A stretch of 64,000 nt of DNA, from contig NZ_JACJIM010000006.1 in NCBI RefSeq assembly GCF_014138435.1, forward strand, positions 124,001-188,000, in the 5' to 3' direction. The position numbers were made by a program, and so were the translations under genes. How positions within the stretch are numbered: the first letter of the stretch is position 1; every line of letters begins with the position of its first letter. The notes beneath the pieces were generated by a model, which made no database searches, had not been told where the DNA came from, and saw nothing but the letters and a program-made list of their open reading frames with translations. Source of the stretch: Methylobacterium fujisawaense (GTDB lineage Bacteria > Pseudomonadota > Alphaproteobacteria > Rhizobiales > Beijerinckiaceae). Of the stretch, positions 8,592-16,228 are shown piece by piece.

Positions 8592-9593
8592 ATGAGCGGC
8601 GCCCTCGCCGAGCGTCGGCCCGACACCATTCCCGACGACGCCCTGCACGGCCGCGTCATGGCGCTCCGCGAGGGGCTGGAGCGCGGCCTGATCGGCAGCG
8701 CCGGCCTCGTCGAGCGCCTGCTGATCGGGCTGCTCACCGGCGGCCACCTGCTGATCGAGGGCGCGCCGGGGCTGGCCAAGACCCGCGCGGTCAAGCGGCT
8801 CGCCGACGGGCTCGACGGCTCCTTCGCGCGCATCCAGTGCACCCCGGACCTGATGCCGGCCGATCTCACCGGCACCACCGTCTGGCGCCAGGATAGCGGC
8901 ACCTTCGAGTTCCTGCCGGGGCCCCTGTTCCACGCCCTCGTGCTGGTGGACGAGGTCAACCGCGCGCCGCCGAAGGTGCAGTCGGCGCTCCTCGAATCCA
9001 TGGCCGAGGGGCAGGTGACGGTCTCAGGGACCACCCACCGCCTGTCCGATCCGTTCATGGTCGTGGCGACCCAGAACCCGATCGAGCATGCCGGCACCTT
9101 CCCGCTGCCGGAGGCGCAGCTCGACCGCTTCCTGCTGCACGTCGTGGTCGACATGCCCGACGAGACCACGGAGCGGGCGATCCTCGACCTCGTGGAGGGC
9201 GAGATCACCCACCACGTCGACGCCATGACCATGCGGTTGTCGCTGGCGGATGTGCGCGCGGCCCGGGAGGCGGCGCTCTCCACCTACGTGTCGCCGGCCC
9301 TCAAGGACTATCTCGTGCGGCTGGTGGCGGCGACCCGCACGGATGCGGCGGCCCCGGACCTGCGCGCCATGATCGAGCACCCGGCCTCGCCGCGGGGCAC
9401 CCTGGCGCTGATGATGGCCGGCAAGGCCCGGGCCTGGCTGCGGGGCCGCGACCACGTCATCCCCGAGGACGTCACGGACCTCGCCCGGGACGCCCTGTCC
9501 CACCGCATCGGCCTGACCTGGCGGGCGGCCGCCGAGGGCAAGACGGCGCGCGGCCTCGTCGGCGAACTGGTGCAGCGGGTGCGGGCGCTCTGA
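8592..9593 (+). CDS. MoxR family AAA+ ATPase
   Basis: The protein of about 333 aa has the MoxR-type Walker A GAPGLAKT, Walker B LVLVDEVNRAPP, the conserved LLESMAEGQVTVSGTTH stretch and VVATQNPIEHAGTFPLPEAQ. MoxR ATPases act as chaperones that activate or insert cofactors into partner complexes, often together with von Willebrand factor A proteins. The six genes that follow fit this exactly. The frame is open back to GTG 8502, which has GAGGAG close upstream, but the family-like sequence begins near ATG 8592. This operon has no methanol dehydrogenase genes beside it, so I do not call it mxaR. Confidence 0.9.
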   Translation: MSGALAERRPDTIPDDALHGRVMALREGLERGLIGSAGLVERLLIGLLTGGHLLIEGAPGLAKTRAVKRLADGLDGSFARIQCTPDLMPADLTGTTVWRQDSGTFEFLPGPLFHALVLVDEVNRAPPKVQSALLESMAEGQVTVSGTTHRLSDPFMVVATQNPIEHAGTFPLPEAQLDRFLLHVVVDMPDETTERAILDLVEGEITHHVDAMTMRLSLADVRAAREAALSTYVSPALKDYLVRLVAATRTDAAAPDLRAMIEHPASPRGTLALMMAGKARAWLRGRDHVIPEDVTDLARDALSHRIGLTWRAAAEGKTARGLVGELVQRVRAL

Positions 9594-9595
9594 CG

Positions 9596-10696
9596 GTGTT
9601 CGGGCTCCGGATTCCGGGACGTGCTTCCCCGCCCCCCTCTGCGGGGGAGGAGACCCTGCGCGGCAGCGGGGGAGCGGGGCAGCGCGACGGATCGGGAAAT
9701 GGCGCCCGTCGCGACCTGTCCGGAAGCGTCGCTCCCCTCGCCCGACCCGGCCTGACGGCCGGGGCCCCCGCAAAGGGGGGAGGAACGAGAAGCGCCGCGG
9801 GCATCCACCTCTCGGGCGAGGCGCTGATGGGCCTGCGCCACCTCGCCCGGCGGGGTTCCGCGCCCGCCACCCGGACCCTGGCAGGGCTGCCCGGCGGCAT
9901 CGTCACCCGGCGCCGCGGCCGCGGCTCCGAGCCGGAGGATGTCCGCCTCTGGTCCGAGGGCGACGACCGCCGCTTCATCGACCGCAACGCCACGGCCCGC
10001 ACCGGGCAGCTGCATGTCCGCACCCACCACGACGAGCGCGACCGCGCCGTGGTGCTGCTCGCCGATTTCCGGCCCTCCATGCTGTTCGGCACCCGCCGGG
10101 CCCTGCGCTCGGTGGCGGCCGCCGAGGCCCTGGCGCTGCTCGGCTGGCGGGTCGCGGCCGATGGCGGCCGGGTCGGCCTCGCGGTGGCCTCGGCCGGCGC
10201 GCCGACCGTGCTGCGGCCGGCGGGCGGCGAGCGCGCCATGATCGCGGTGACCGGCGCCCTCGCCCAGGCCCATGCCGACGCCCTCGGGACCGAGTCCGGT
10301 TCGCGGGCCCACGCGGAGCCGCCGCTCGAGGCGACCCTCGCCCTCGCCCGCAGCCTGCTGCCGGCCGGCGGCCACCTCGTCATCGCCAGCGCCCTCGACG
10401 ATCCCGGCCCGGGCTTCGACGAGCTCCTGACGCTGCTCGCCGAGCGGATCGCCATCCGGCTGATCCTGGTGAGCGACGCCTTCGAGCGCGCCCGGCCGCC
10501 GGGCTACTACCCCTTCGCCCTCGCGGATGGCCGCCGCGGGACCGCGCTGCCGACGGCGGCCGGGCCGGCGGGCGAATCCGCCGAGGCCCGGCTCGCCGAC
10601 TATGCCCGGCGCGGCATCGCGGGCGTTCGCCTCGACGTCGAGACCGGCCCGGAGGCCTATGCGCCGCTCATGGAGCGCCTCGATGCGGTGCTGTGA
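9596..10696 (+). CDS. DUF58 family protein with in-frame repeat insertion
   Basis: The 366-aa product belongs to the DUF58 family usually encoded between moxR and the VWA proteins. The conserved part starts near IHLSGEALMGLRHLARRG (residue about 70) and includes EGDDRRFIDRNATARTG and VVLLADFRPSMLFGTRRA. The GTG start lies two bases after the moxR stop, which suggests translational coupling. Residues about 10-62 are encoded by a palindromic repeat at 9624-9787 that remains open in this frame, giving a low-complexity Gly/Pro/Arg peptide. ATG 9829 is an alternative start that would exclude the repeat. Partner binding in the Bat system is presumed. Confidence 0.8.
   Translation: MFGLRIPGRASPPPSAGEETLRGSGGAGQRDGSGNGARRDLSGSVAPLARPGLTAGAPAKGGGTRSAAGIHLSGEALMGLRHLARRGSAPATRTLAGLPGGIVTRRRGRGSEPEDVRLWSEGDDRRFIDRNATARTGQLHVRTHHDERDRAVVLLADFRPSMLFGTRRALRSVAAAEALALLGWRVAADGGRVGLAVASAGAPTVLRPAGGERAMIAVTGALAQAHADALGTESGSRAHAEPPLEATLALARSLLPAGGHLVIASALDDPGPGFDELLTLLAERIAIRLILVSDAFERARPPGYYPFALADGRRGTALPTAAGPAGESAEARLADYARRGIAGVRLDVETGPEAYAPLMERLDAVL
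9624..9787. repeat. GC-rich palindromic repeat inside the DUF58 gene
   Basis: The ends form an imperfect inverted repeat: CCCGCCCCCCTCTGCGGGGG near 9630-9648 and GCCCCCGCAAAGGGGGGAGG near 9764-9783. The stretch between is arginine- and glycine-coding only because of its composition. It has the look of the palindromic elements common between genes in Methylobacterium and Rhizobiales genomes. Here it is read through in frame. Confidence 0.55.
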
Positions 10697-10720
10697 GGTC
10701 CGACACGGCGGTCCGATCCG

Positions 10721-11194
10721 ATGAACCCCGTCACTCCCGCCGAGATTCCCCTGTCCCTCGAACAGCTTCGGGGCCTGCATCTGCCCGGCGGCGCCGCCGG
10801 CGCCCTGCAGGGGGAGGTCGTCGCCGCGGCGGCTCTGGGCTTCCTTGCCGCCCTGCTGGTGGGGCTTGTCCGCTACGGGCGCGGCCGGGCGCGGGCCGGC
10901 ATCCGCCGGGCGGCGCTGGCCGAACTCGCCCGGAGCCGGAATCTCGATCCGGAGGCGCGCCTCGTCGCCCAGGCCCGGCTCCTGCGCCGTCTCGGCCGGA
11001 CCCTCGGCGGCGAGACCGAGGCCCGGGCGACGGGCGCCGACTGGGCCGCCCGCCTGGACGCGCTGTTCAGGACCGATTTCTTCACCCGGGGCGCCGGCCG
11101 GGTGCTCGCCGACGGGCTGTACCGGCGGCAGGATCCCGACCTCGACGCCCTGGACGCCGAACTCGGCCGCCTGATCGGACGGCTGCGGGCATGA
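10721..11194 (+). CDS. DUF4381 domain protein
   Basis: This 157-aa protein has one membrane segment at about residues 33-52 (AAALGFLAALLVGLVRYG) followed by a basic helical cytoplasmic domain containing LARSRNLDPEARLVAQARLL and FFTRGAGRVLADGLY. DUF4381 proteins are regular members of moxR/bat operons and are membrane-anchored. The gene lies 24 bases after the DUF58 gene, and its TGA overlaps the ATG of the next gene, so it is in the operon. The biochemical role is unknown. Confidence 0.8.
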   Translation: MNPVTPAEIPLSLEQLRGLHLPGGAAGALQGEVVAAAALGFLAALLVGLVRYGRGRARAGIRRAALAELARSRNLDPEARLVAQARLLRRLGRTLGGETEARATGADWAARLDALFRTDFFTRGAGRVLADGLYRRQDPDLDALDAELGRLIGRLRA

Positions 11195-12228
11195 GCGCGT
11201 TCCTGCCCGCATGGCTCAGCGCCCTCCTGTCGGCCTTCGACTGCGCCGCGCCCTGGGCGCTCCTGGCCCTCCCCCTGCCCCTGCTGGCCGCCCGCCTGAT
11301 CCCGGCCGAGCCCGAGGGCGGCAGCGGCGCCCTGCGCGTGCCCGGCACGCTGGTGGGCGGGGCGCGCTCCGGCGCCGACCTCGCGGCCCGGGGGCGGCGG
11401 CGGGCCCTGCTGACCTGGACGCTCTGGATCGCCCTGGTGGCGGCCCTGTCGGGTCCGCGCCTCGTCATGCCGGCGGCCGCGCTCCCGGCCTCGGGCCGCG
11501 AGATCATGATCGCCATGGACCTGTCGGGCTCGATGGAGCGGCGCGACTTCGCCCTCGACGGCGAGACCGTGAACCGGCTCACCGCGGTCAAGCGCGTCGG
11601 CACCGACTTCATCCGCCGCCGGGCCGGGGACCGGATCGGCCTCGTGATCTTCGCCGACCAGGCCTACGTGGCGGCGGCCCTGAGTTTCGACACCGCCGCG
11701 GTCGCCCGCGCCCTCGACGAGGCGACGATCGGCATCAGCGGCCGCTCCACCGGAATCGGCGACGGCCTCGGCCTCGCCCTGCGCCGCCTGGACCCGCGGG
11801 ATGCGGACGGCGAGGCCGCCGCCGGGAGGCAGTCCGGTGCCAAGGCCGCGAAAGCCGTGATCCTGCTCTCGGACGGCGCCAACAATGCCGGCCAGACCGC
11901 CCCCAAGGACGTGGCGGACCTCGCCAAGACGCTGGGCATCAAGATCTACACCATCGCGCTGGGGCCCCGCGACATGGCCGATGCCGATGGCGAGCAGGAC
12001 GTGGTCGACACCGAGACCCTGCGCGACATGGCGCAGGCGAGCGGCGGCGAGGCGTTCCGGGTGCGCACCACCGAGGATCTGGTCCGCGTCGCCGACGCCA
12101 TCGACCGGCTTGAGGGCGGCCGCGCCCTGGCTCCGCCCCTGCCCCTGCGCCGGGACCTCTGGCCCTGGCCGGCCGCCCTGGCGCTGCTGGCCGCCGCCGC
12201 CCTGCTGGCCAGCCGGAGGGGGGCGTGA
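11191..12228 (+). CDS. batA: von Willebrand factor A domain protein (BatA-like)
   Basis: This 345-aa protein has N-terminal membrane segments (ALLALPLPLLAARLI; TLWIALVAALSGP), a VWA domain from about 110 to 310 and a C-terminal membrane segment followed by a short basic tail. The MIDAS metal site is visible as MDLSGSM (DxSxS), with the later GISGRSTGIGDGL threonine loop and LLSDGANNAG. This is the BatA arrangement. ATG 11191 overlaps the preceding stop (ATGA). A repeat of about 115 bp separates it from the next operon gene. Confidence 0.85.
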   Translation: MSAFLPAWLSALLSAFDCAAPWALLALPLPLLAARLIPAEPEGGSGALRVPGTLVGGARSGADLAARGRRRALLTWTLWIALVAALSGPRLVMPAAALPASGREIMIAMDLSGSMERRDFALDGETVNRLTAVKRVGTDFIRRRAGDRIGLVIFADQAYVAAALSFDTAAVARALDEATIGISGRSTGIGDGLGLALRRLDPRDADGEAAAGRQSGAKAAKAVILLSDGANNAGQTAPKDVADLAKTLGIKIYTIALGPRDMADADGEQDVVDTETLRDMAQASGGEAFRVRTTEDLVRVADAIDRLEGGRALAPPLPLRRDLWPWPAALALLAAAALLASRRGA

Positions 12229-12261
12229 TGGATCCACGTTTCGCCGCCTGTCCGGCACACG

Positions 12262-12376
12262 CCCTCATCCTGAGGTGCCCGAGCGCAGCGGAGGCCTCGA
12301 AGGAGCCCTCCCGCCGGCCGCGCGATCCCTGGAGCCCTCCTTCGAGGCCCGCTGCGCGGTCACCTCGGGATGAGGG
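12262..12376. repeat. Palindromic intergenic repeat, copy 1
   Basis: The left arm begins CCCTCATCCTGAGGTG and continues through GGAGGCCTCGAAGGAG. The right arm contains CTCCTTCGAGGCCCGCTGCG and ends CACCTCGGGATGAGGG. The arms pair over about 40 bases with a loop of about 30. The same family recurs at 27510-27620. It sits inside the bat operon between batA and batB and could form a strong RNA hairpin there. Confidence 0.75.
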
Positions 12377-12400
12377 GATCCGGGTGGGAGACGCCGCCCG

Positions 12401-13330
12401 ATGAGCTTCCTCGACGCCTTCGCGCTGCTGCGCCCCTGGTGGTTCCTGGCGATCCCGGTGGTCGTCCTGCTGGCGCTCCGCGCCGCGTGGCGCTCGGCGC
12501 CGTTGGGCGACTGGGCCCGGGCGGTGGATCCGGCGCTGATGGCCCATCTCGCCCGCACCGGCGCGGTGCTGGGCGGCCGGCGGCAGGCGAACCTCGCCGC
12601 CGCCCTGGCGGCCGGCCTGATCGCCCTCGCGCTCACCGGCCCCGCGGTGGAGCGGGCGGACGGGCGGACCTTCCGCAACCTCGACGAGACCGTGATCGTC
12701 GTCGACCTGTCCCGCTCGGTCACGGAGGGCGGCAACCTCCAGGGCGTCCGGCAGGCCGCCGCCGCCGTCGCCGAGGCCGCCGGCACCCGGGCGGTCGCCC
12801 TCGTGGTCTACGCGGGCGACGCCTACCTCGCCGCCTCCCCCACCACCGACCGCGACAGCCTCGGCACAACCCTGTTCGCCCTCGATGCCGACACGGTGCC
12901 GGACCGCGGCACCCATCCCGAGCGCGGGCTGGCGCTGGCCCGCCGCACCCTGGCGGAGGCCAACGTCGTGGCGGCCGACGTGGTGCTGATCAGCGACGGC
13001 GACGGCATCGGCGAGGCCGCCACCCGCGAGGCCCGCGCCATCGCCGAGCACGGCTGGCGCCTCCAGGCGCTGTTCGTCCCCGCCGACAAGCCGCTGCCGC
13101 CCGGCGCACCGAAGCCCGACCGGGCCGCCCTCGACGCCCTCGTCCGGGCCGGCGGCGGCACCGTCGCCGACATCGCGATCCCCGGCCCGGTGCTCGACGC
13201 GGTCGGCGCCGGGCTCAGTCAGCACCTCGCGGCGGGCGGCTACGGCGTCCTGGCCTATGCGGATCTCGGGCGCTGGCTGCTGCTGCTGGCGGCCCTGCCG
13301 GTCCTGGTCCTATTCCGCAGGAGCGCCTGA
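12401..13330 (+). CDS. batB: von Willebrand factor A domain protein (BatB-like)
   Basis: This 309-aa protein has an N-terminal membrane segment (PWWFLAIPVVVLLALRAAW), a second hydrophobic stretch near residue 68, a VWA domain and a C-terminal membrane segment (LGRWLLLLAALPVLVLF). The metal site reads VVDLSRSVTEG (DxSxS kept), followed by VVLISDGDGIGEA. It is the second VWA protein of the operon, as in BatA-BatB pairs. Start ATG 12401 follows a GGGAGA sequence, and its TGA overlaps the ATG of the TPR gene. Confidence 0.82.
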   Translation: MSFLDAFALLRPWWFLAIPVVVLLALRAAWRSAPLGDWARAVDPALMAHLARTGAVLGGRRQANLAAALAAGLIALALTGPAVERADGRTFRNLDETVIVVDLSRSVTEGGNLQGVRQAAAAVAEAAGTRAVALVVYAGDAYLAASPTTDRDSLGTTLFALDADTVPDRGTHPERGLALARRTLAEANVVAADVVLISDGDGIGEAATREARAIAEHGWRLQALFVPADKPLPPGAPKPDRAALDALVRAGGGTVADIAIPGPVLDAVGAGLSQHLAAGGYGVLAYADLGRWLLLLAALPVLVLFRRSA

Positions 13331-14250
13331 TGCGGCTCACCCTCCCCGACACGGGCTTCGCCGTCCCGCTCCGCGCCGGCCTGCCGCCGCGCTGGCGCCG
13401 CCGCGCCCGGATCGCCGGCCTGGCGCTGGCGGGGATCGGCCTCCTGGCGCTGCTCGCCGTCTCGCAGCCCCGGACCGGCTTCGGGCGCCTGCTGATGGGC
13501 CTCGGCCTGCCGGGGCTGGCCGCGGACGTCTTCGTCGATCCGGCCTGGCGCGCCGCCGCGCTCTACGAGGCCGGCCGCTACGCGGACGCGATCGCGCTGT
13601 TCCGCACCGGCGGGCGCCGGGCGAGCTACAATCTCGGCAACGCGCTCGCGAAGGCGGGCGACCTCGACGGCGCGCTGGCGGCCTACGACGAGGCCCTGCG
13701 CTTCAACCCCCGCGATGCCGACGCCCAGGCCAACCGCTCGCTGATCGCCCGGATGCGGGCCGAGGTGATCGATCGCGGGCCCGGCGGCGGCATCGCCAAC
13801 GGCACAGCCCAGTACGGCGCCCGCTACAACAACACCGCCAACCAGGACCAGAACAACGACATCAACGCCGCCTCCAGCGGCGAGGGGCTCGCCGGCAACA
13901 AGGAATCGAACGCCAGCGCGTCGCTGCCCGGCAACAGCAAGGTGTCCCGCCGGGGCAAGGCCGAGCAGCAATCGATCGACACCGGCAAGGGCCAGGCCCG
14001 GGGCTCGGCCGGCGACGCGGCGGGCCGCGGCCGGACCGGAGGCGGCGCGGCGATGGTGGCCGAGGCGCCCGAGCGCGAGGTCCGCCGGGTGACCAAGAGC
14101 TTCGAGGCCCACGAGATCCGACCGGACCGGCTCTGGCTCCAGACCCTGCCGGACGATCCCGGCCGCTATCTCAAGCTGCGCCTGCGCGCCGAGCAGACCC
14201 GCCGGGTCGAGGCCGGCACCGCGATTCCCGCCGGGAGCAACCCGTGGTGA
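13330..14250 (+). CDS. batC: TPR-repeat membrane protein (BatC-like)
   Basis: This 306-aa protein has an N-terminal membrane segment (IAGLALAGIGLLALLAV) and one or two tetratricopeptide repeats at about 75-140: AALYEAGRYADAIALFRTGG, then NLGNALAKAGDLDGALAAYD. A low-complexity Asn/Ser/Gly-rich region follows (about 150-240), then a charged tail. BatC proteins couple the VWA pair to other components. The TGATG junction at 13328-13332 and the GTGA junction with the next gene show translational coupling. The Asn-rich linker (NNTANQDQNNDIN) is unusual for such a GC-rich genome. Confidence 0.75.
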   Translation: MRLTLPDTGFAVPLRAGLPPRWRRRARIAGLALAGIGLLALLAVSQPRTGFGRLLMGLGLPGLAADVFVDPAWRAAALYEAGRYADAIALFRTGGRRASYNLGNALAKAGDLDGALAAYDEALRFNPRDADAQANRSLIARMRAEVIDRGPGGGIANGTAQYGARYNNTANQDQNNDINAASSGEGLAGNKESNASASLPGNSKVSRRGKAEQQSIDTGKGQARGSAGDAAGRGRTGGGAAMVAEAPEREVRRVTKSFEAHEIRPDRLWLQTLPDDPGRYLKLRLRAEQTRRVEAGTAIPAGSNPW

Positions 14251-15527
14251 GTTTTTCTGGGGTCTTCGAGAGGCGCGCCCGCGCGCTCCTCCTCCTCGCC
14301 CCCCTCCTCGCTCCCCTCCCCGCCCGCGCGGAGATCGAGCCGGGCGACCTCACCCTGACGGTGACCGCCGAACTGAACGGCAACAGCGCGCCTTTCTCCC
14401 GCGAGATGGTGCTCTTGAAGATCCACGGGGTCTACAAGCAGCCGATCCTGCTCGAGGAGGTGGTGCAGCCCTCCCTCGCCAACTTCTCCTGGACGCAGCT
14501 CGGCCGGGATCACTGGAGCAAGACCAAGCTTCCCGACGGCCAGAGCGCCATCGCGTTCGACCGCACCGTGGCGGTCTTCCCGCACCATGCCGGGCAGTTC
14601 ACCATCGAGCCGTTCACCCACAAGCTCACCGTCAACGATGTCGGCGAGCGGCGGGTGGTCGAGGTGCGCTCGAAGCCGATCCCCTTCCCGGTCGCACAAT
14701 GGACCGAGCCCAGCGGCGGCCCCGACGCCAAGGAGCCCTGGTGGCTGCCGGCCAAGGACGTGGCGATCACCGATTCCTGGAGCCCGGATCCCGAGACCAT
14801 CAAGGTCGGCGAGACCACCCGCCGCATCGTCACCCTGGAGGCGCAGGGCATGGTGGCGGAGGGCCTGCCGCCCCGGCCGGTCATGCGCACCCGCGGCATC
14901 ATCACCTTCGCGGGCCCCGTCACCCGCGAGACCCTGCTGACCCCCTCGGGCCCCGTGGCGCGGGCCACCTACCAGTGGGACGTGAAGCCCGGCGTGCCGG
15001 AGATCATCCCCCTCGACGCCATCGCGATCCCGTGGTTCGACACCAACACCCGCACCATGCGCGAGACCGAGATCCCGGCCCGGCAGATCGGCGGCGGCCT
15101 GCCCGACCGGGAGACCGACCGGGCGCCCCCCGCGATCCCCTCGCCGCTCGTGGTCGCCGCCTCGGCGCTGGCCGCCTTCGGGCTGGGCCTGGCGCTGATC
15201 GGCTTCGGCCTGGGCCGGCCCTCCTTGCGCCTGTCCCGCCCGACCCGGCGCGCGCTGCAGGCGGCGGCCCGTTCCGGAGATCCCGCCGGGTTCCGCGCGG
15301 TCCTGGACACGGCGATGCGGGAAGCGCCGGACCTGGCTCGCATCTGGCGAGCGCGGCCTGGTCTTGTCGCATCCTTCGCGGCTCTCGACCGGTCGGTGTT
15401 CGGCGCCTCGGGCGCGCCGGTCCCGGACCTGAGGGCATTGGCCAACGCCCTGTCCCGGTCCGAACCGGTCGCCGCCGCGGCCCGGGAACCGGACCGGCTC
15501 GCCCCCCTCGACGGTCCGGCCCGCTGA
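14247..15527 (+). CDS. batD: BatD-like protein (oxygen-tolerance family)
   Basis: The product of about 426 aa has a Sec-type signal (RALLLLAPLLAPLPARA, cleavage before EIEPG) and beta-rich periplasmic domains containing LTVTAELNGNSAPFSREMVL and HHAGQFTIEPFTHKLTVND. A C-terminal membrane segment follows (VVAASALAAFGLGLALIGFG, about residue 300), then a cytoplasmic helical tail. This is the layout of BatD. The start is GTG at 14247, or 14244 one codon earlier; GGGAGC lies 6-9 bases upstream, and the start overlaps the batC stop. It closes the seven-gene operon. The Bat name for Bacteroides aerotolerance is historical; the actual substrate here is unknown. Confidence 0.78.
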   Translation: MSFSGVFERRARALLLLAPLLAPLPARAEIEPGDLTLTVTAELNGNSAPFSREMVLLKIHGVYKQPILLEEVVQPSLANFSWTQLGRDHWSKTKLPDGQSAIAFDRTVAVFPHHAGQFTIEPFTHKLTVNDVGERRVVEVRSKPIPFPVAQWTEPSGGPDAKEPWWLPAKDVAITDSWSPDPETIKVGETTRRIVTLEAQGMVAEGLPPRPVMRTRGIITFAGPVTRETLLTPSGPVARATYQWDVKPGVPEIIPLDAIAIPWFDTNTRTMRETEIPARQIGGGLPDRETDRAPPAIPSPLVVAASALAAFGLGLALIGFGLGRPSLRLSRPTRRALQAAARSGDPAGFRAVLDTAMREAPDLARIWRARPGLVASFAALDRSVFGASGAPVPDLRALANALSRSEPVAAAAREPDRLAPLDGPAR

Positions 15528-15618
15528 CTGATCGTCGGCTTGTGAACGCGCCTCCGGGAACGGCGCGCCGCATGGCGGCTTGGGCTGCCGGCGCTGATCG
15601 CCACCGGAGATTTCGTTC

Positions 15619-16050
15619 ATGCCCGCGATCCTGAACAGACCCGCATGTGCGCTGGCCGCGATGCTCGTCCTCGGCCTGGTCGTCCCCACCGCGCTGCCGT
15701 CGGCGGCCTTCGCCCGGTCCTCCGGCACCGAGCGCACGCTGAAGATGGTCGACACCGACAAGGACGGCACGATCGATCTGGCCGAGGCCCAGGCCGCGGC
15801 CGGCAAGGTCTTCGACGCCGCCGAGACCGACAAGGACGGGACCGTCGACGCCAAGGAGCTGAAGGGCCGGGTCAGCAAGACGGACCTGAAGGCCACCGAC
15901 ACCGACAACGACGGCACCCTCGACCGCAAGGAATACCTCGCCCTGGTCGAGCAGCGCTTCAAGGCGGCCGATCCCGACAAGGACGGCACGCTCGACGCCA
16001 AGGAACTCAAGACCCCGGCCGGACGCAGCCTGCTGCAGCTCCTGAAATAG
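15619..16050 (+). CDS. Lanmodulin-like periplasmic EF-hand protein
   Basis: This 143-aa protein has a signal peptide (cleavage near AFA-RSS, residue 32) and four 12-residue EF loops: DTDKDGTIDLAE (45-56), ETDKDGTVDAKE (69-80), DTDNDGTLDRKE (94-105) and DPDKDGTLDAKE (118-129). The linkers are 12, 13 and 12 residues, the unusually tight spacing of lanmodulin, the periplasmic lanthanide-binding protein of Methylobacterium. ELKGRVS after loop 2 and the final PAGRSLLQLL also match lanmodulin. All four loops keep Asp at position 9. The hallmark proline at position 2 is present only in loop 4 and is Thr in the others, and loop 2 starts with Glu. It may therefore be a paralogue with altered metal preference. 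Metal binding is inferred. Confidence 0.85.
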   Translation: MPAILNRPACALAAMLVLGLVVPTALPSAAFARSSGTERTLKMVDTDKDGTIDLAEAQAAAGKVFDAAETDKDGTVDAKELKGRVSKTDLKATDTDNDGTLDRKEYLALVEQRFKAADPDKDGTLDAKELKTPAGRSLLQLLK

Positions 16051-16070
16051 GCGCGGATCCCGGAGACCCG

Positions 16071-16112
16071 CCGTTGCACAGTCCATGAGCAAGTATTATT
16101 CCTGTGCAACGG
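16071..16112. promoter_or_regulatory. Inverted repeat with 11-bp arms
   Basis: CCGTTGCACAG at 16071-16081 and CTGTGCAACGG at 16102-16112 are exact reverse complements separated by 20 AT-rich bases. The site lies 20 bases after the lanmodulin-like stop and 116 bases before the next start. No U-tract follows, so it may be an operator for the 16229 gene as well as a transcript end. Confidence 0.45.
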
Positions 16113-16228
16113 CTCAAGTTCTGGGCAGGCATCAATATTTTGCACTATCTTGCTTCATCTGAATTGGCCTCGTAGGTTTCGGTCATCCGGGCGGCAAAGC
16201 ATCGGATGAACCACCAGGGAGGAGCGCG

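Noticed and set aside
10693..11190. In-frame upstream extension of batA (a 511-codon open frame)
   Set aside because: This part overlaps the DUF4381 gene in another frame and has no family similarity. The ATGA overlap start at 11191 is better supported.
10873..12258. Long minus-strand open frame (461 codons) opposite batA
   Set aside because: It mirrors the coding strand of an intact, recognisable operon. The product is Arg/Gly/Pro-rich noise, as expected for antisense frames in GC-rich DNA.
8592..15527. Assignment as the mxaRSACKLD methanol-dehydrogenase maturation operon
   Set aside because: mxaF, mxaJ, mxaG and mxaI are absent, and the genes match the general MoxR-Bat set (DUF58, DUF4381, BatA-D).
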